Translations under genes and position numbers: made by a program
NCBI GenBank assembly: GCA_902803675.1
Contig: CADCQZ010000312.1
Coordinates: forward strand, 1-6,988
DNA length: 6,988 nucleotides
Source of the DNA: an uncultured Eubacteriales bacterium
Lineage (GTDB): Bacteria > Bacillota_A > Clostridia > Christensenellales > Aristaeellaceae
Reading direction: 5' to 3'
Notes under the pieces: generated by a model
The model's database searches: none
What the model was told of the DNA's origin: nothing
What the model saw: the letters and a program-made list of their open reading frames with translations, nothing else
Shown here: piece by piece, positions 1-5,677 of the stretch
Layout: every line of letters starts with the position of its first letter
How positions within the stretch are numbered: the first letter of the stretch is position 1

Positions 1-368
1 CCGTCACACAGCAGGGAATAGGTCTCGTCGGTCAGGGCGAAGATCAGGTAGGGCTTGTATTTCCCGGCGTCCCTGTACCTCTCGAGCATGGATACGCTGT
101 AGAAAAGGTGCCGGGCGTTGACCGTCAGGGTGGTCAGCGCCGCGGTGACGACCGAAGCGCCCGAGGTGATGAGGCCCACGCCCACGAACTGCATGGATCC
201 GGCATACATGAAGGCGCTCATGGCGAAGGCCCAGCCGGCGCCGTATCCCGCGGCCCTTAAAAGGATCCCGAAACCGATCCCCAGCACGATGTATCCCGCC
301 ATGACGGGGAGGGACTTGTAAAAGGCTTTCGCGACCACGCCGCGGCCCGCCGGTCCTTTAGGGGTCAT
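1..368 (-). CDS. azlC: AzlC family branched-chain amino-acid exporter subunit (N-terminal part, runs off left edge)
   Basis: This is the large subunit of a predicted two-component branched-chain amino-acid exporter (AzlCD / BrnFE / YgaZH type) in the cytoplasmic membrane. The 122 visible codons are roughly half of the usual length of about 230 residues; the rest, and the usual small partner AzlD, would lie beyond the left edge. After a short basic N-terminus, hydrophobic segments fall at about residues 19-38, 44-68 and 70-85. Family-like patterns are seen in order: GFGILLRAAG (32-41), the small-residue motif YAGSMQFVGVG (55-65), TLTVNARHLFYS (80-91) and LTDETYSLL (112-120). The start is supported by GGAGG seven bases upstream, in the gap just after the pepF stop. 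With only 13 bases between the genes it is probably co-transcribed with pepF. The family call is firm; the substrate is inferred from the family. Confidence 0.88.
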   Translation of the reverse strand, partial: MTPKGPAGRGVVAKAFYKSLPVMAGYIVLGIGFGILLRAAGYGAGWAFAMSAFMYAGSMQFVGVGLITSGASVVTAALTTLTVNARHLFYSVSMLERYRDAGKYKPYLIFALTDETYSLLCD

Positions 369-381
369 CCTTTTCCTCCGC

Positions 382-2196
382 TCACAGCCCGATCCCGTCG
401 ATCTCCTCCGTGAGGCGGCAGATCTCGTCGATCACGGAGCCGATATAGTCGATGGTGGCGTTGAGCGGGCCGTCCGTGGTGATGTCCAGGCCCGCGATCT
501 TCGCCAGCCCCGCGGGAGGCAGGGTGCCGCCGGCGGCCAGGAAGTTTTTCCAGTCGTTCACGGCGCTTTCGCCTTCTTTTTCGATGCGCAGCATGGCCTG
601 GGTCGCCACGGTGAGCCCGGCGCTGTAGGTGTAGGGGTACAGGCCCATGTAGTAGTGCGGCTGCCGCATCCAGGTCAGCTCCGCGCCCTCGGGGATCACC
701 ACGGCATCGCCCCAGAAGAGCTCCAGGTTTTTCCGGAACAGCCGGCTGAGCACTTCCGCGTTCACGCTCCCGCCGTCGTCCACGATGCGGTACACCTCCC
801 GCTGGTACCACGCTTCCCTCAGGTGCGTGACGAAGTTGTGGTAATAGGTGTTGCTGATCAGGCTGGAGAGCACCCAGCGGCGGAAACGCCTGTCATTTTT
901 CGAGTTCTTCAGGTAGAGCGCCAGCAGCAGCTCGTTCATGGTGGAGGGCGCCTCCACCAGATACATCGAGGGATCCGTGTCGTACCAGGACTGGGCCCTG
1001 TCGCCGTACATGCTCTGCCCCGCGTGGCCCAGCTCATGGGCCACGGTGAACACATCGCTCATCCTCTCGTTCCAGTTGAGCAGGATGAAGGAGTTCTGCC
1101 GGTAGATGCCGGAGCAGAATCCGCCGGTGCTCTTGCCCGCGTTCCTGGCGAAATCGATCCAGCGCTCCCTGTACGCCCGGTCCACCATGTCGGTGTAGTC
1201 CTTCCCCAGGATGCTCAGGGCTTCCCGCACGATGGCATGGGACTCTTCGATCGTCACTTTCGGGTCGTATTCCGGGTCCACCGCGATCTTCAGGTCGGCG
1301 AAGGTCATTTCTTTGAGACCGTGCTTTTTCTGCAGCAGCCGCGCGTACCGGCGCATGTGGGGAGCGAGCTTTTCGGTGATCACGTCGATCTGCCGGTCAT
1401 ACATCTCCCTCGTCACCTTCTGCCCGAACAGCAGGCTGTCGAACACGTTGTCGAACTTCCTGAGCCCGGCCATGGTCTTTTCCCGGGTCACGCAGGCGTT
1501 GTACGCGGCGGCGGTGGTGTTCTGGTACTTTTTCAGCGTTCCGTAAAAGGCGCGGAAAGCCGCCCGGCGTACGGAAGTATCCACCTCCAGCTCATAATCG
1601 TCCTCAAACAGGGAGTACCCCAGGGGATATTCTTTCCCGTCCGCGGTGAAGGGATCGAAGGCGATATCCGCCAGCTTCATGGTGTTGTACACGGTATAGG
1701 GCACATCCAGGGACATGGAGAGGGCGGCCAGCACCTTTTCCGTCTCGGGAGAGAGCATGTGCGCTTTCCTGGCGGTCAGGTCTTTGAGATAGTTCCGGCA
1801 GCCCCCGGCCTTCTCCGCCGCGGCCCGGAGCTCCTCCTCCGGGGCCAGAAGGATCTGGCTGTCCACGAAGGCCATGGCGCTCTCGAGCCTGGTCATTTCA
1901 TCGGACACCTTCGCCTCCCGCTCCCGCAGGGCGTTGTCGGTGTAATCCGCTTCCAGGGCCAGCCCGGCATAGCTCCAGATGCGGCTCATCCCGATCCGGA
2001 TCGGCTCCATCTCATCCAGGCAGCGGACGATGCTCTGCGCGGTATCCAGTTTCCCGTCGTAGGTACCGGCGAAGCGTTCCACCGCCTTCTTGAGCTCTTC
2101 CAGCGCTTCCCACATGGCATCGTCGTCGGGGAAGATCAGTCCCAGGTCCCAGGTCTCAGCCACGGGCACGTCTTTGCGGGCAGTCAACATCATCAT
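382..2196 (-). CDS. pepF: Oligoendopeptidase F, M3 family zinc metallopeptidase
   Basis: Cytoplasmic zinc endopeptidase that cuts short peptides of intermediate length, for peptide nutrition or clearance of peptide fragments. At 604 residues it has the normal length for PepF and looks complete. The zinc site is intact: HELGH at residues 387-391 supplies two histidines and the catalytic glutamate, and E415 in VEAPSTMNE is the third zinc ligand 24 residues later, as in M3 peptidases. The conserved substrate-binding stretch HYYMGLYPYTYSAG (514-527) is also present. The N-terminal half is helical, with no signal peptide. Three consecutive in-frame ATG codons occur at 2196, 2193 and 2190. The GAGG core lies only 3 bases before the first, so the second or third start (6 or 9 bases) may be used. 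It follows the secreted hydrolase gene by 49 bases and precedes azlC by 13, suggesting one operon: peptide breakdown, then amino-acid export. Confidence 0.95.
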   Translation of the reverse strand: MMMLTARKDVPVAETWDLGLIFPDDDAMWEALEELKKAVERFAGTYDGKLDTAQSIVRCLDEMEPIRIGMSRIWSYAGLALEADYTDNALREREAKVSDEMTRLESAMAFVDSQILLAPEEELRAAAEKAGGCRNYLKDLTARKAHMLSPETEKVLAALSMSLDVPYTVYNTMKLADIAFDPFTADGKEYPLGYSLFEDDYELEVDTSVRRAAFRAFYGTLKKYQNTTAAAYNACVTREKTMAGLRKFDNVFDSLLFGQKVTREMYDRQIDVITEKLAPHMRRYARLLQKKHGLKEMTFADLKIAVDPEYDPKVTIEESHAIVREALSILGKDYTDMVDRAYRERWIDFARNAGKSTGGFCSGIYRQNSFILLNWNERMSDVFTVAHELGHAGQSMYGDRAQSWYDTDPSMYLVEAPSTMNELLLALYLKNSKNDRRFRRWVLSSLISNTYYHNFVTHLREAWYQREVYRIVDDGGSVNAEVLSRLFRKNLELFWGDAVVIPEGAELTWMRQPHYYMGLYPYTYSAGLTVATQAMLRIEKEGESAVNDWKNFLAAGGTLPPAGLAKIAGLDITTDGPLNATIDYIGSVIDEICRLTEEIDGIGL

Positions 2197-2208
2197 TATC
2201 CTCTTTCC

Positions 2209-2258
2209 CGCCCATACGGGCGATATCGTTTTAAGATCCGGGGCCTCACCGGGCCCCG
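2209..2258 (-). other. Two short hairpins between the hydrolase stop and pepF
   Basis: Read on the minus strand, a perfect 7-base-pair hairpin (CGGGGCC, 6-base loop, GGCCCCG; 2239-2258) includes the hydrolase stop codon in its loop. A second hairpin (CGCCC, loop GTAT, GGGCG; 2209-2222) lies immediately upstream of the pepF ribosome binding site. Neither is followed by a run of T on the minus strand, so they do not look like intrinsic terminators. They could instead affect mRNA stability or set the relative expression of the two genes. The pairing is directly visible; the role is inferred. Confidence 0.4.
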
Positions 2259-3589
2259 TTGATAAAGTCTGCGATGCTTTGGATCACTTTTTCGTCCACT
2301 TTCGCCTCCCGGACATAGGCCGAAGCGCCCTCGGTTTTCTTCCCGGGCGTGAAGGCGTGGGTCAGCCCGGGGAAGGAGATCATGCGCCAGTTTTCTTTGT
2401 CCCGGAAGGCTTCCCGCCAGATCTCATAGTCCGTCACGGTCACCTGGTAGTCTTCCTCACCCTGCAGCAGCAGGACGGGAGAAGTGATCCCGCCCGCGGC
2501 CTCAAGGATGTCATAGCCTTTCAGATACTTCCAGTAGGCCTTGTACGCGCCGGCCGCCATGTCGCCCTCCGAAAGGCTGTCCAGGTCCTTCAGCCGGTCC
2601 AGATCCTTTAAGAGCGCGTCCTTTTCCGCCTGCTGTTCGGGGGTGATATCCGGCATCAGGGAGTACAGAAAATCGATCTGCTCCCGCATCAGGTCATCAA
2701 GGGGCCGGCAGGACGCGGCCATCATGATGAAGCCCCGGGCCCCGATGCCGGCCTCCCTGAGGGATGCGGCCGCGGCGGGCACCGCGCACGCGCCCAGGCT
2801 GTGCCCCAGCACGAAGATCCTTTCGGGATCGATCTTCTCCTGCGCCGCCAGCAGCCGGCAAGCGCTCACGGTGTCGGTGATATACTCGTCCTCCAGGGTG
2901 AAGCCCAGGTCCGCCGCCGTCTCGGCGCTGTAGGCGAGGGTGCGCTTGTCGAAGCGGTAGGACGCGACGCCCGCTTCCGCCAGCCCTTCGGCGATATCGC
3001 GAAGGGGCCTCAGAGCGCCCACCGTCCCGTCCCTGTCAACGGGGCCGGAGCCGGGCAGCAGCACCACGGCGGGGAAGGGCCCGTCCCCTTTCGGCAGGGT
3101 GAGGGTGCCGGGAAGCTCCCCGAGGGGCGGGGCCGGGAGGCTGAGGGCGGTGCTGATGAACGATCCTGTCTCCGTTTCCCGCACCCGGTCCCCGGTATAG
3201 GGCCCGGTCACCAGCCCGGCGAGAGCCCCGTCCTGCGTTACCAGGATCAGGTCTACCTTCATCAGGGAAAACGCGCAGGGGACATAGAAGGCCTTATACC
3301 CCTGCAGCTCTCCCTCATACGCGTCAAGGGCCTCCCGGAGAGCGCCCAGCATTTTCAGCTGGCCGGCGAGCCCGGCGATGCCGCCGGCCTGCTTCGCCGC
3401 CGCTTCCATCGGGGGCGTCAAAAGGAACACGCCCTCCAGTTCCTCCGGCTTTTCCCCGAAAAGCGCGCCGATGAAAAACTCCGCGTCCGCGGCGGAATCG
3501 ATCCCGCGGGGCTCTTCCTGAGCCATGCCGAGGACGCACACGGCCAGGATCACGGCCGCTGAAAGGATCGCGAGAGCTGTTTTCGTCAT
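2246..3589 (-). CDS. Secreted alpha/beta hydrolase with N-terminal DUF3887-like domain
   Basis: Predicted exported serine hydrolase of 447 residues; the substrate is unknown. A signal peptide is clear: MTK followed by a hydrophobic stretch (about 5-20) and a likely cleavage after GMA (residue 23). The cysteine at 18 is preceded by valine, so this is not a lipobox. Residues ~34-135 resemble the DUF3887 domain often placed before such hydrolases. The alpha/beta hydrolase domain follows: oxyanion-loop region LLPGSGPVDRDG (177-188), nucleophile elbow GHSLGA (262-267, Ser264), probable acid Asp380 in GEEDYQV and His411 in LTHAF. Many relatives have His at the first position of the oxyanion motif where this protein has Pro. 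The open frame extends to 3904, but the extra 105 residues are low-complexity and unlike a protein. The ATG at 3589 opens the signal peptide and has GAAGGAG 11 bases upstream. It leads the leftward cluster, ahead of pepF. Confidence 0.88.
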   Translation of the reverse strand: MTKTALAILSAAVILAVCVLGMAQEEPRGIDSAADAEFFIGALFGEKPEELEGVFLLTPPMEAAAKQAGGIAGLAGQLKMLGALREALDAYEGELQGYKAFYVPCAFSLMKVDLILVTQDGALAGLVTGPYTGDRVRETETGSFISTALSLPAPPLGELPGTLTLPKGDGPFPAVVLLPGSGPVDRDGTVGALRPLRDIAEGLAEAGVASYRFDKRTLAYSAETAADLGFTLEDEYITDTVSACRLLAAQEKIDPERIFVLGHSLGACAVPAAAASLREAGIGARGFIMMAASCRPLDDLMREQIDFLYSLMPDITPEQQAEKDALLKDLDRLKDLDSLSEGDMAAGAYKAYWKYLKGYDILEAAGGITSPVLLLQGEEDYQVTVTDYEIWREAFRDKENWRMISFPGLTHAFTPGKKTEGASAYVREAKVDEKVIQSIADFINGAR

Positions 3590-3787
3590 TGTCCTGTCAT
3601 CTCCTTCGGAGGTCGCAGTGTTTTTTCGGGGCGGTGTATCCCTTCGGGCGCGCGCCCCGCTTTTCCCCGCCGGGCGGGGCACGGCCCTGATGACGGGAAA
3701 AGCTCTCCGGGGCCGCGCTGAGGGAGAGGCGCCGGGGCTCCTCCGAGCGGCCCCCGAAGTGTGCGGAGCGTTTGACCGGCTGCCATT
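3590..3787 (-). other. GC-rich structured leader upstream of the hydrolase gene
   Basis: This stretch of about 200 bases holds no convincing gene. It is very GC-rich and full of alternative stems. CCCCGC at 3665-3670 pairs with GCGGGG at 3674-3679 across a 3-base loop, while GCCCCGC at 3654-3660 can pair with GCGGGGC at 3674-3680. The two stems share one arm and are mutually exclusive. A further copy of the same core, CGGGGCG near 3627-3633, could pair with the 3654-3660 region. Close to the start, minus-strand CTCC-GAA-GGAG can fold over the ribosome binding site. If the upstream promoter candidate is used, this is a long leader for the hydrolase mRNA. I do not recognise a known riboswitch class. 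Confidence 0.4.
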
Positions 3788-3816
3788 ATGATACCACCGA
3801 TCTGACAAAAAATGAA
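3788..3816 (-). promoter_or_regulatory. Candidate minus-strand promoter for hydrolase-pepF-azlC
   Basis: The only AT-rich block in the intergenic region lies here. On the minus strand it offers TTCATT (3811-3816), a 17-base spacer and TATCAT (3788-3793). The -10 matches five of six consensus bases but the -35 only three of six. An overlapping CATAAT (3785-3790) is an alternative -10. Position and orientation fit expression of the leftward cluster with a leader of roughly 190 bases. The weak -35 suggests either low expression or dependence on an activator. Confidence 0.4.
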
Positions 3817-3829
3817 ATATATTTTCCTT

Positions 3830-3870
3830 CCGGCCCGCGTTCGCACCGGCTGTCCCCGGCCCGCGTTCGC
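3830..3870. repeat. Perfect 15-base direct repeat, 26-base period, between divergent promoters
   Basis: CCGGCCCGCGTTCGC occurs at 3830-3844 and again, identically, at 3856-3870, separated by 11 bases. The second copy ends five bases before the -35 box of the rightward promoter, and the first copy begins 13 bases beyond the -35 of the leftward candidate. Each copy contains a small inverted repeat, GCG-TT-CGC. Tandem identical sites in this position are typical of a transcription factor binding region. No regulator gene in the window identifies the protein. GC-rich sequence raises the chance level of short repeats, but 15 identical bases in such a short space is notable. Confidence 0.6.
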
Positions 3871-3875
3871 CGCAC

Positions 3876-3904
3876 TTGACGGGACCGCGGATGTATATTA
3901 TCAT
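3876..3904 (+). promoter_or_regulatory. Near-consensus sigma-70-type promoter of the DUF3990-led operon
   Basis: TTGACG (3876-3881) and TATCAT (3899-3904) are separated by exactly 17 bases, and each matches five of six consensus positions. This is by far the best promoter in the window, and it faces the five-gene rightward cluster. The expected transcription start, six to eight bases downstream, falls near 3911, on or next to the ribosome binding site of the first gene, so the leader would be only about 14 bases. Confidence 0.75.
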
Positions 3905-3910
3905 CGTCGC

Positions 3911-3915
3911 AGGAG
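3911..3915 (+). promoter_or_regulatory. Ribosome binding site that decides the DUF3990 gene start
   Basis: AGGAG is followed at once by an ATG (3916), and nine bases later by a second in-frame ATG (3925) in a duplicated ATGATCC context. A ribosome binding site needs a spacer, so 3925 is the more likely start. The first ATG would add only three residues (MIQ). Confidence 0.7.
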
Positions 3916-3924
3916 ATGATCCAA

Positions 3925-4479
3925 ATGATCCTTTACCATGTATCGGATCGGGAGATCCGGTGCCCGGACATTCGTCACGGCAGAAAGAACGCGGACTTCG
4001 GTCAGGGGTTTTACCTGACCTGCGACCGGGAGTTCGCCTGCCGCTGGGCGGGGGAGAACGCGGTGGTGAATATCTACGAGTTCGACGAGACCGGGCTCGA
4101 CATCCGCCGCTTTGACCGCGGCGAGGACTGGTTCCGGTATATTTTCGACAACAGGAGGCTGCGGGACGGTCTTTCGGCCGACGCCGTCATCGGGCCCATA
4201 TCCAACGACACGCTCTTTGATACCCTGGGCCTCTTCTCCAGCGGGTTCCTGAAGCCGGAGGAGGCCCTGCGCCTCCTTTCCGTCGGGCCGGAATACACCC
4301 AGGCGGCGCTCAAGACCGAAAAGGCCGTCTCGCGTCTCAAGTTCATCCGTTCCGAAGGGATCGCGCGGACGGACGCGGGGACCCTGAAGGCGGAGCGGGA
4401 GGCCTACGGGACGGCCCTGGAGGAGGAACTGAAAAGGATGGCCGGGGAGGAGGCGGGGGAAGATGCTGCTGACGAATGA
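3925..4479 (+). CDS. DUF3990 family protein, ADP-ribosyltransferase-like fold
   Basis: A soluble protein of 184 residues with no signal peptide or membrane segment. The order of motifs matches the DUF3990 family, which is grouped with ADP-ribosyltransferase folds: ILYHVS (2-7), DFGQGFYLT with a following helix (24-41), VNIYEFD (48-54), DAVIGPISND (86-95), the LFSSGFLKPEEAL region (103-115) and QAALKTEKAVSRLKFI (126-141). His5, Tyr30 and Gln126 are placed like the H-Y-[E/D/Q] triad of diphtheria-toxin-type transferases; assigning these residues to catalysis is inference. Residues after about 143 form a charged Glu/Ala-rich tail outside the domain. The target and even enzymatic activity of this family are not established. 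It is first in the rightward operon, directly behind a strong promoter, and its last 17 bases overlap the esterase gene. The small DUF3791 gene that I recall often accompanying DUF3990 genes is not seen here. Confidence 0.8.
   Translation: MILYHVSDREIRCPDIRHGRKNADFGQGFYLTCDREFACRWAGENAVVNIYEFDETGLDIRRFDRGEDWFRYIFDNRRLRDGLSADAVIGPISNDTLFDTLGLFSSGFLKPEEALRLLSVGPEYTQAALKTEKAVSRLKFIRSEGIARTDAGTLKAEREAYGTALEEELKRMAGEEAGEDAADE
3944..3959 (+). other. Early-coding hairpin with a GNRA-type loop in the DUF3990 mRNA
   Basis: CGGATC, loop GGGA, GATCCG form a perfect six-base-pair stem closed by a loop of GNRA type, about 20 bases after the start codon and about 33 bases from the predicted 5' end of the transcript. 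It encodes residues 7-12 of the protein. A stable stem so near the 5' end may influence decay or initiation. It could equally be a by-product of the codons used. Confidence 0.35.
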
Positions 4480-5119
4480 GATCAGGCCGTACGGCAGCGA
4501 AGCGTCCGGGAACCTTTTCGTGCAGCCGGTGGACGGGCACGATATGGAGCTCATGGTTTCCGAGGCGGAGCATGTGCGGCGCCTGTCCGGCAGCGAGGAT
4601 TTCTGTATCCTGGCCGTGCCGGTCTCCGACTGGGACCGGGACCTCACGCCCTGGAGCGCCGATCCCGTCTTCGGCAAACGCTCCTTCGGGGACGGCGCCG
4701 CTGTTTCGCTTCAGCAGCTTGAGGAAGCCGGGCTCCTGTCCCGCCGCTGCTGCCTGTGCGGCTATTCCCTGGCGGGCCTCTTCGCCCTGTGGGCCGCGTA
4801 TCAGACGGACGCCCTTTCCGGCGCCGCGGCTGTATCCCCCTCGGTGTGGTATCCGGGCTGGATCGCTTACGCGGAGAAAACACCCGTTCGCTCTCCGGCG
4901 GTGTACCTGAGCCTGGGGGACCGGGAGGAGCGATCCAGGAACCCTGTGATGGCGTCGGTGGGGGACGCGGTGCGCGCCCAGCACGCGCTGCTTTTGTCCG
5001 CCGGGATCAGGACGGCGCTTGAATGGAACCCCGGCAGCCATTTCGTGGACAGCGACCTGAGGATGGCCAGGGGGATCGCCTGGATGCTCATGGAACAGGA
5101 AAAGGGATCGGAACGATAA
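4463..5119 (+). CDS. Alpha/beta hydrolase, small putative esterase
   Basis: A cytosolic serine esterase candidate of 218 residues without a signal peptide, related to the esterase D-like 'putative esterase' group. The nucleophile elbow is CGYSLAGL (99-106, Ser102). The family context VSPSVWYPGW (124-133) follows. VYLSLGDREE (147-156) probably supplies the acid (Asp153 or Glu155), and GSHF (191-194) the histidine, His193. It lacks the long N-terminal region of larger esterases, so it is a compact form. The substrate is unknown. The start at 4463 lies 17 bases inside the preceding DUF3990 gene and has GGAGGAGG nine bases upstream, a strong sign of translational coupling. The next gene, a glutathione peroxidase, starts 12 bases after its stop. 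Confidence 0.85.
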   Translation: MLLTNEIRPYGSEASGNLFVQPVDGHDMELMVSEAEHVRRLSGSEDFCILAVPVSDWDRDLTPWSADPVFGKRSFGDGAAVSLQQLEEAGLLSRRCCLCGYSLAGLFALWAAYQTDALSGAAAVSPSVWYPGWIAYAEKTPVRSPAVYLSLGDREERSRNPVMASVGDAVRAQHALLLSAGIRTALEWNPGSHFVDSDLRMARGIAWMLMEQEKGSER

Positions 5120-5131
5120 GGAGGAAAACGC

Positions 5132-5677
5132 ATGCTGTACGATTATTCTGTCACAAAGGCGAACGGTGAAACGCTGGACCTCGGGGATCTTCGGGGCAAG
5201 GTGATCCTGATCGTCAACACCGCCACGGGCTGCGGCTTCACGCCCCAGTACGCGCCCATCGAGCAATTGTACCGGGACTATCACGATCAGGGCCTGGAGA
5301 TCCTGGACATCCCCTGCAACCAGTTCGGCGGCCAGGCCCCGGGGACGGATGAGGAGATCCACGAGTTCTGCACCATGCACTACAACACCACCTTCCCGCA
5401 GATGAAGAAGGCGGACGTGAACGGGGAGAACGAGCTGCCGCTGTACACTTTCCTCAAATCCCAGAAAGGCTTCGAGGGCTTCCAGGATCATCCCTACAAA
5501 GCCCTGCTGGAGCAGATGTTCTCGAACATCGATCCGGACTGGGCCTCAAAGCCCGACATCAAGTGGAACTTCACCAAATTCGTCATCGACCGTCAGGGCA
5601 ATGTCGCGGCCCGGTTCGAGCCCACGGCTGACATGCAGGACGTGGAGGCCTGCGTAAGGTCCCTGCTCCCATGCTGA
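5132..5677 (+). CDS. Glutathione peroxidase family thiol peroxidase (cysteine type)
   Basis: Reduces hydrogen peroxide or organic hydroperoxides in the cytoplasm; bacterial cysteine homologues generally use thioredoxin rather than glutathione. The protein is complete at 181 residues. The active-site loop NTATGCGFT carries peroxidatic Cys34, encoded by TGC, so this is not a selenoprotein. The rest of the catalytic tetrad is present: Gln68 in CNQFGGQAPGT (62-72) and Trp145-Asn146 in KWNFTKF. Cys80 in EEIHEFC matches the resolving cysteine of the two-cysteine, thioredoxin-dependent type. The start has AGGAGG eight bases upstream and follows the esterase stop by 12 bases. Its last seven bases overlap the aldo/keto reductase gene. 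It corresponds to genes named gpo, bsaA or btuE elsewhere; I give no symbol because those names are lineage-specific. Confidence 0.95.
   Translation: MLYDYSVTKANGETLDLGDLRGKVILIVNTATGCGFTPQYAPIEQLYRDYHDQGLEILDIPCNQFGGQAPGTDEEIHEFCTMHYNTTFPQMKKADVNGENELPLYTFLKSQKGFEGFQDHPYKALLEQMFSNIDPDWASKPDIKWNFTKFVIDRQGNVAARFEPTADMQDVEACVRSLLPC

Noticed and set aside
655..2262. 535-codon plus-strand open frame opposite pepF
   Set aside because: It is antisense to a full-length, motif-complete pepF. Its translation is rich in His, Gly, Val and Pro without domains, as expected from GC-rich mirror frames.
3598..3626. Small hairpin followed by six T residues on the plus strand, resembling a terminator
   Set aside because: The stem is only four base pairs, is separated from the T-run by nine bases, and there is no plus-strand gene upstream to terminate.
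3586..3846. 86-codon minus-strand open frame ending at the hydrolase start
   Set aside because: No domain or plausible composition. It sits in the GC-rich leader, and its ATGA overlap with the hydrolase looks incidental apart from the short decoy ATG noted in the findings.
3590..3904. N-terminal extension of the hydrolase reading frame to 3904
   Set aside because: The added 105 residues are Arg/Pro/Gly-rich, would bury the signal peptide internally, and would span both the direct repeat and the promoter region.
5231..5233. Possible selenocysteine codon in the peroxidase
   Set aside because: The active-site codon is TGC (cysteine), not TGA.
4343..5491. 382-codon minus-strand open frame across the esterase and Gpx genes
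   Set aside because: It lies opposite well-supported genes and its translation is low-complexity, Pro/Arg-rich and without recognisable motifs.
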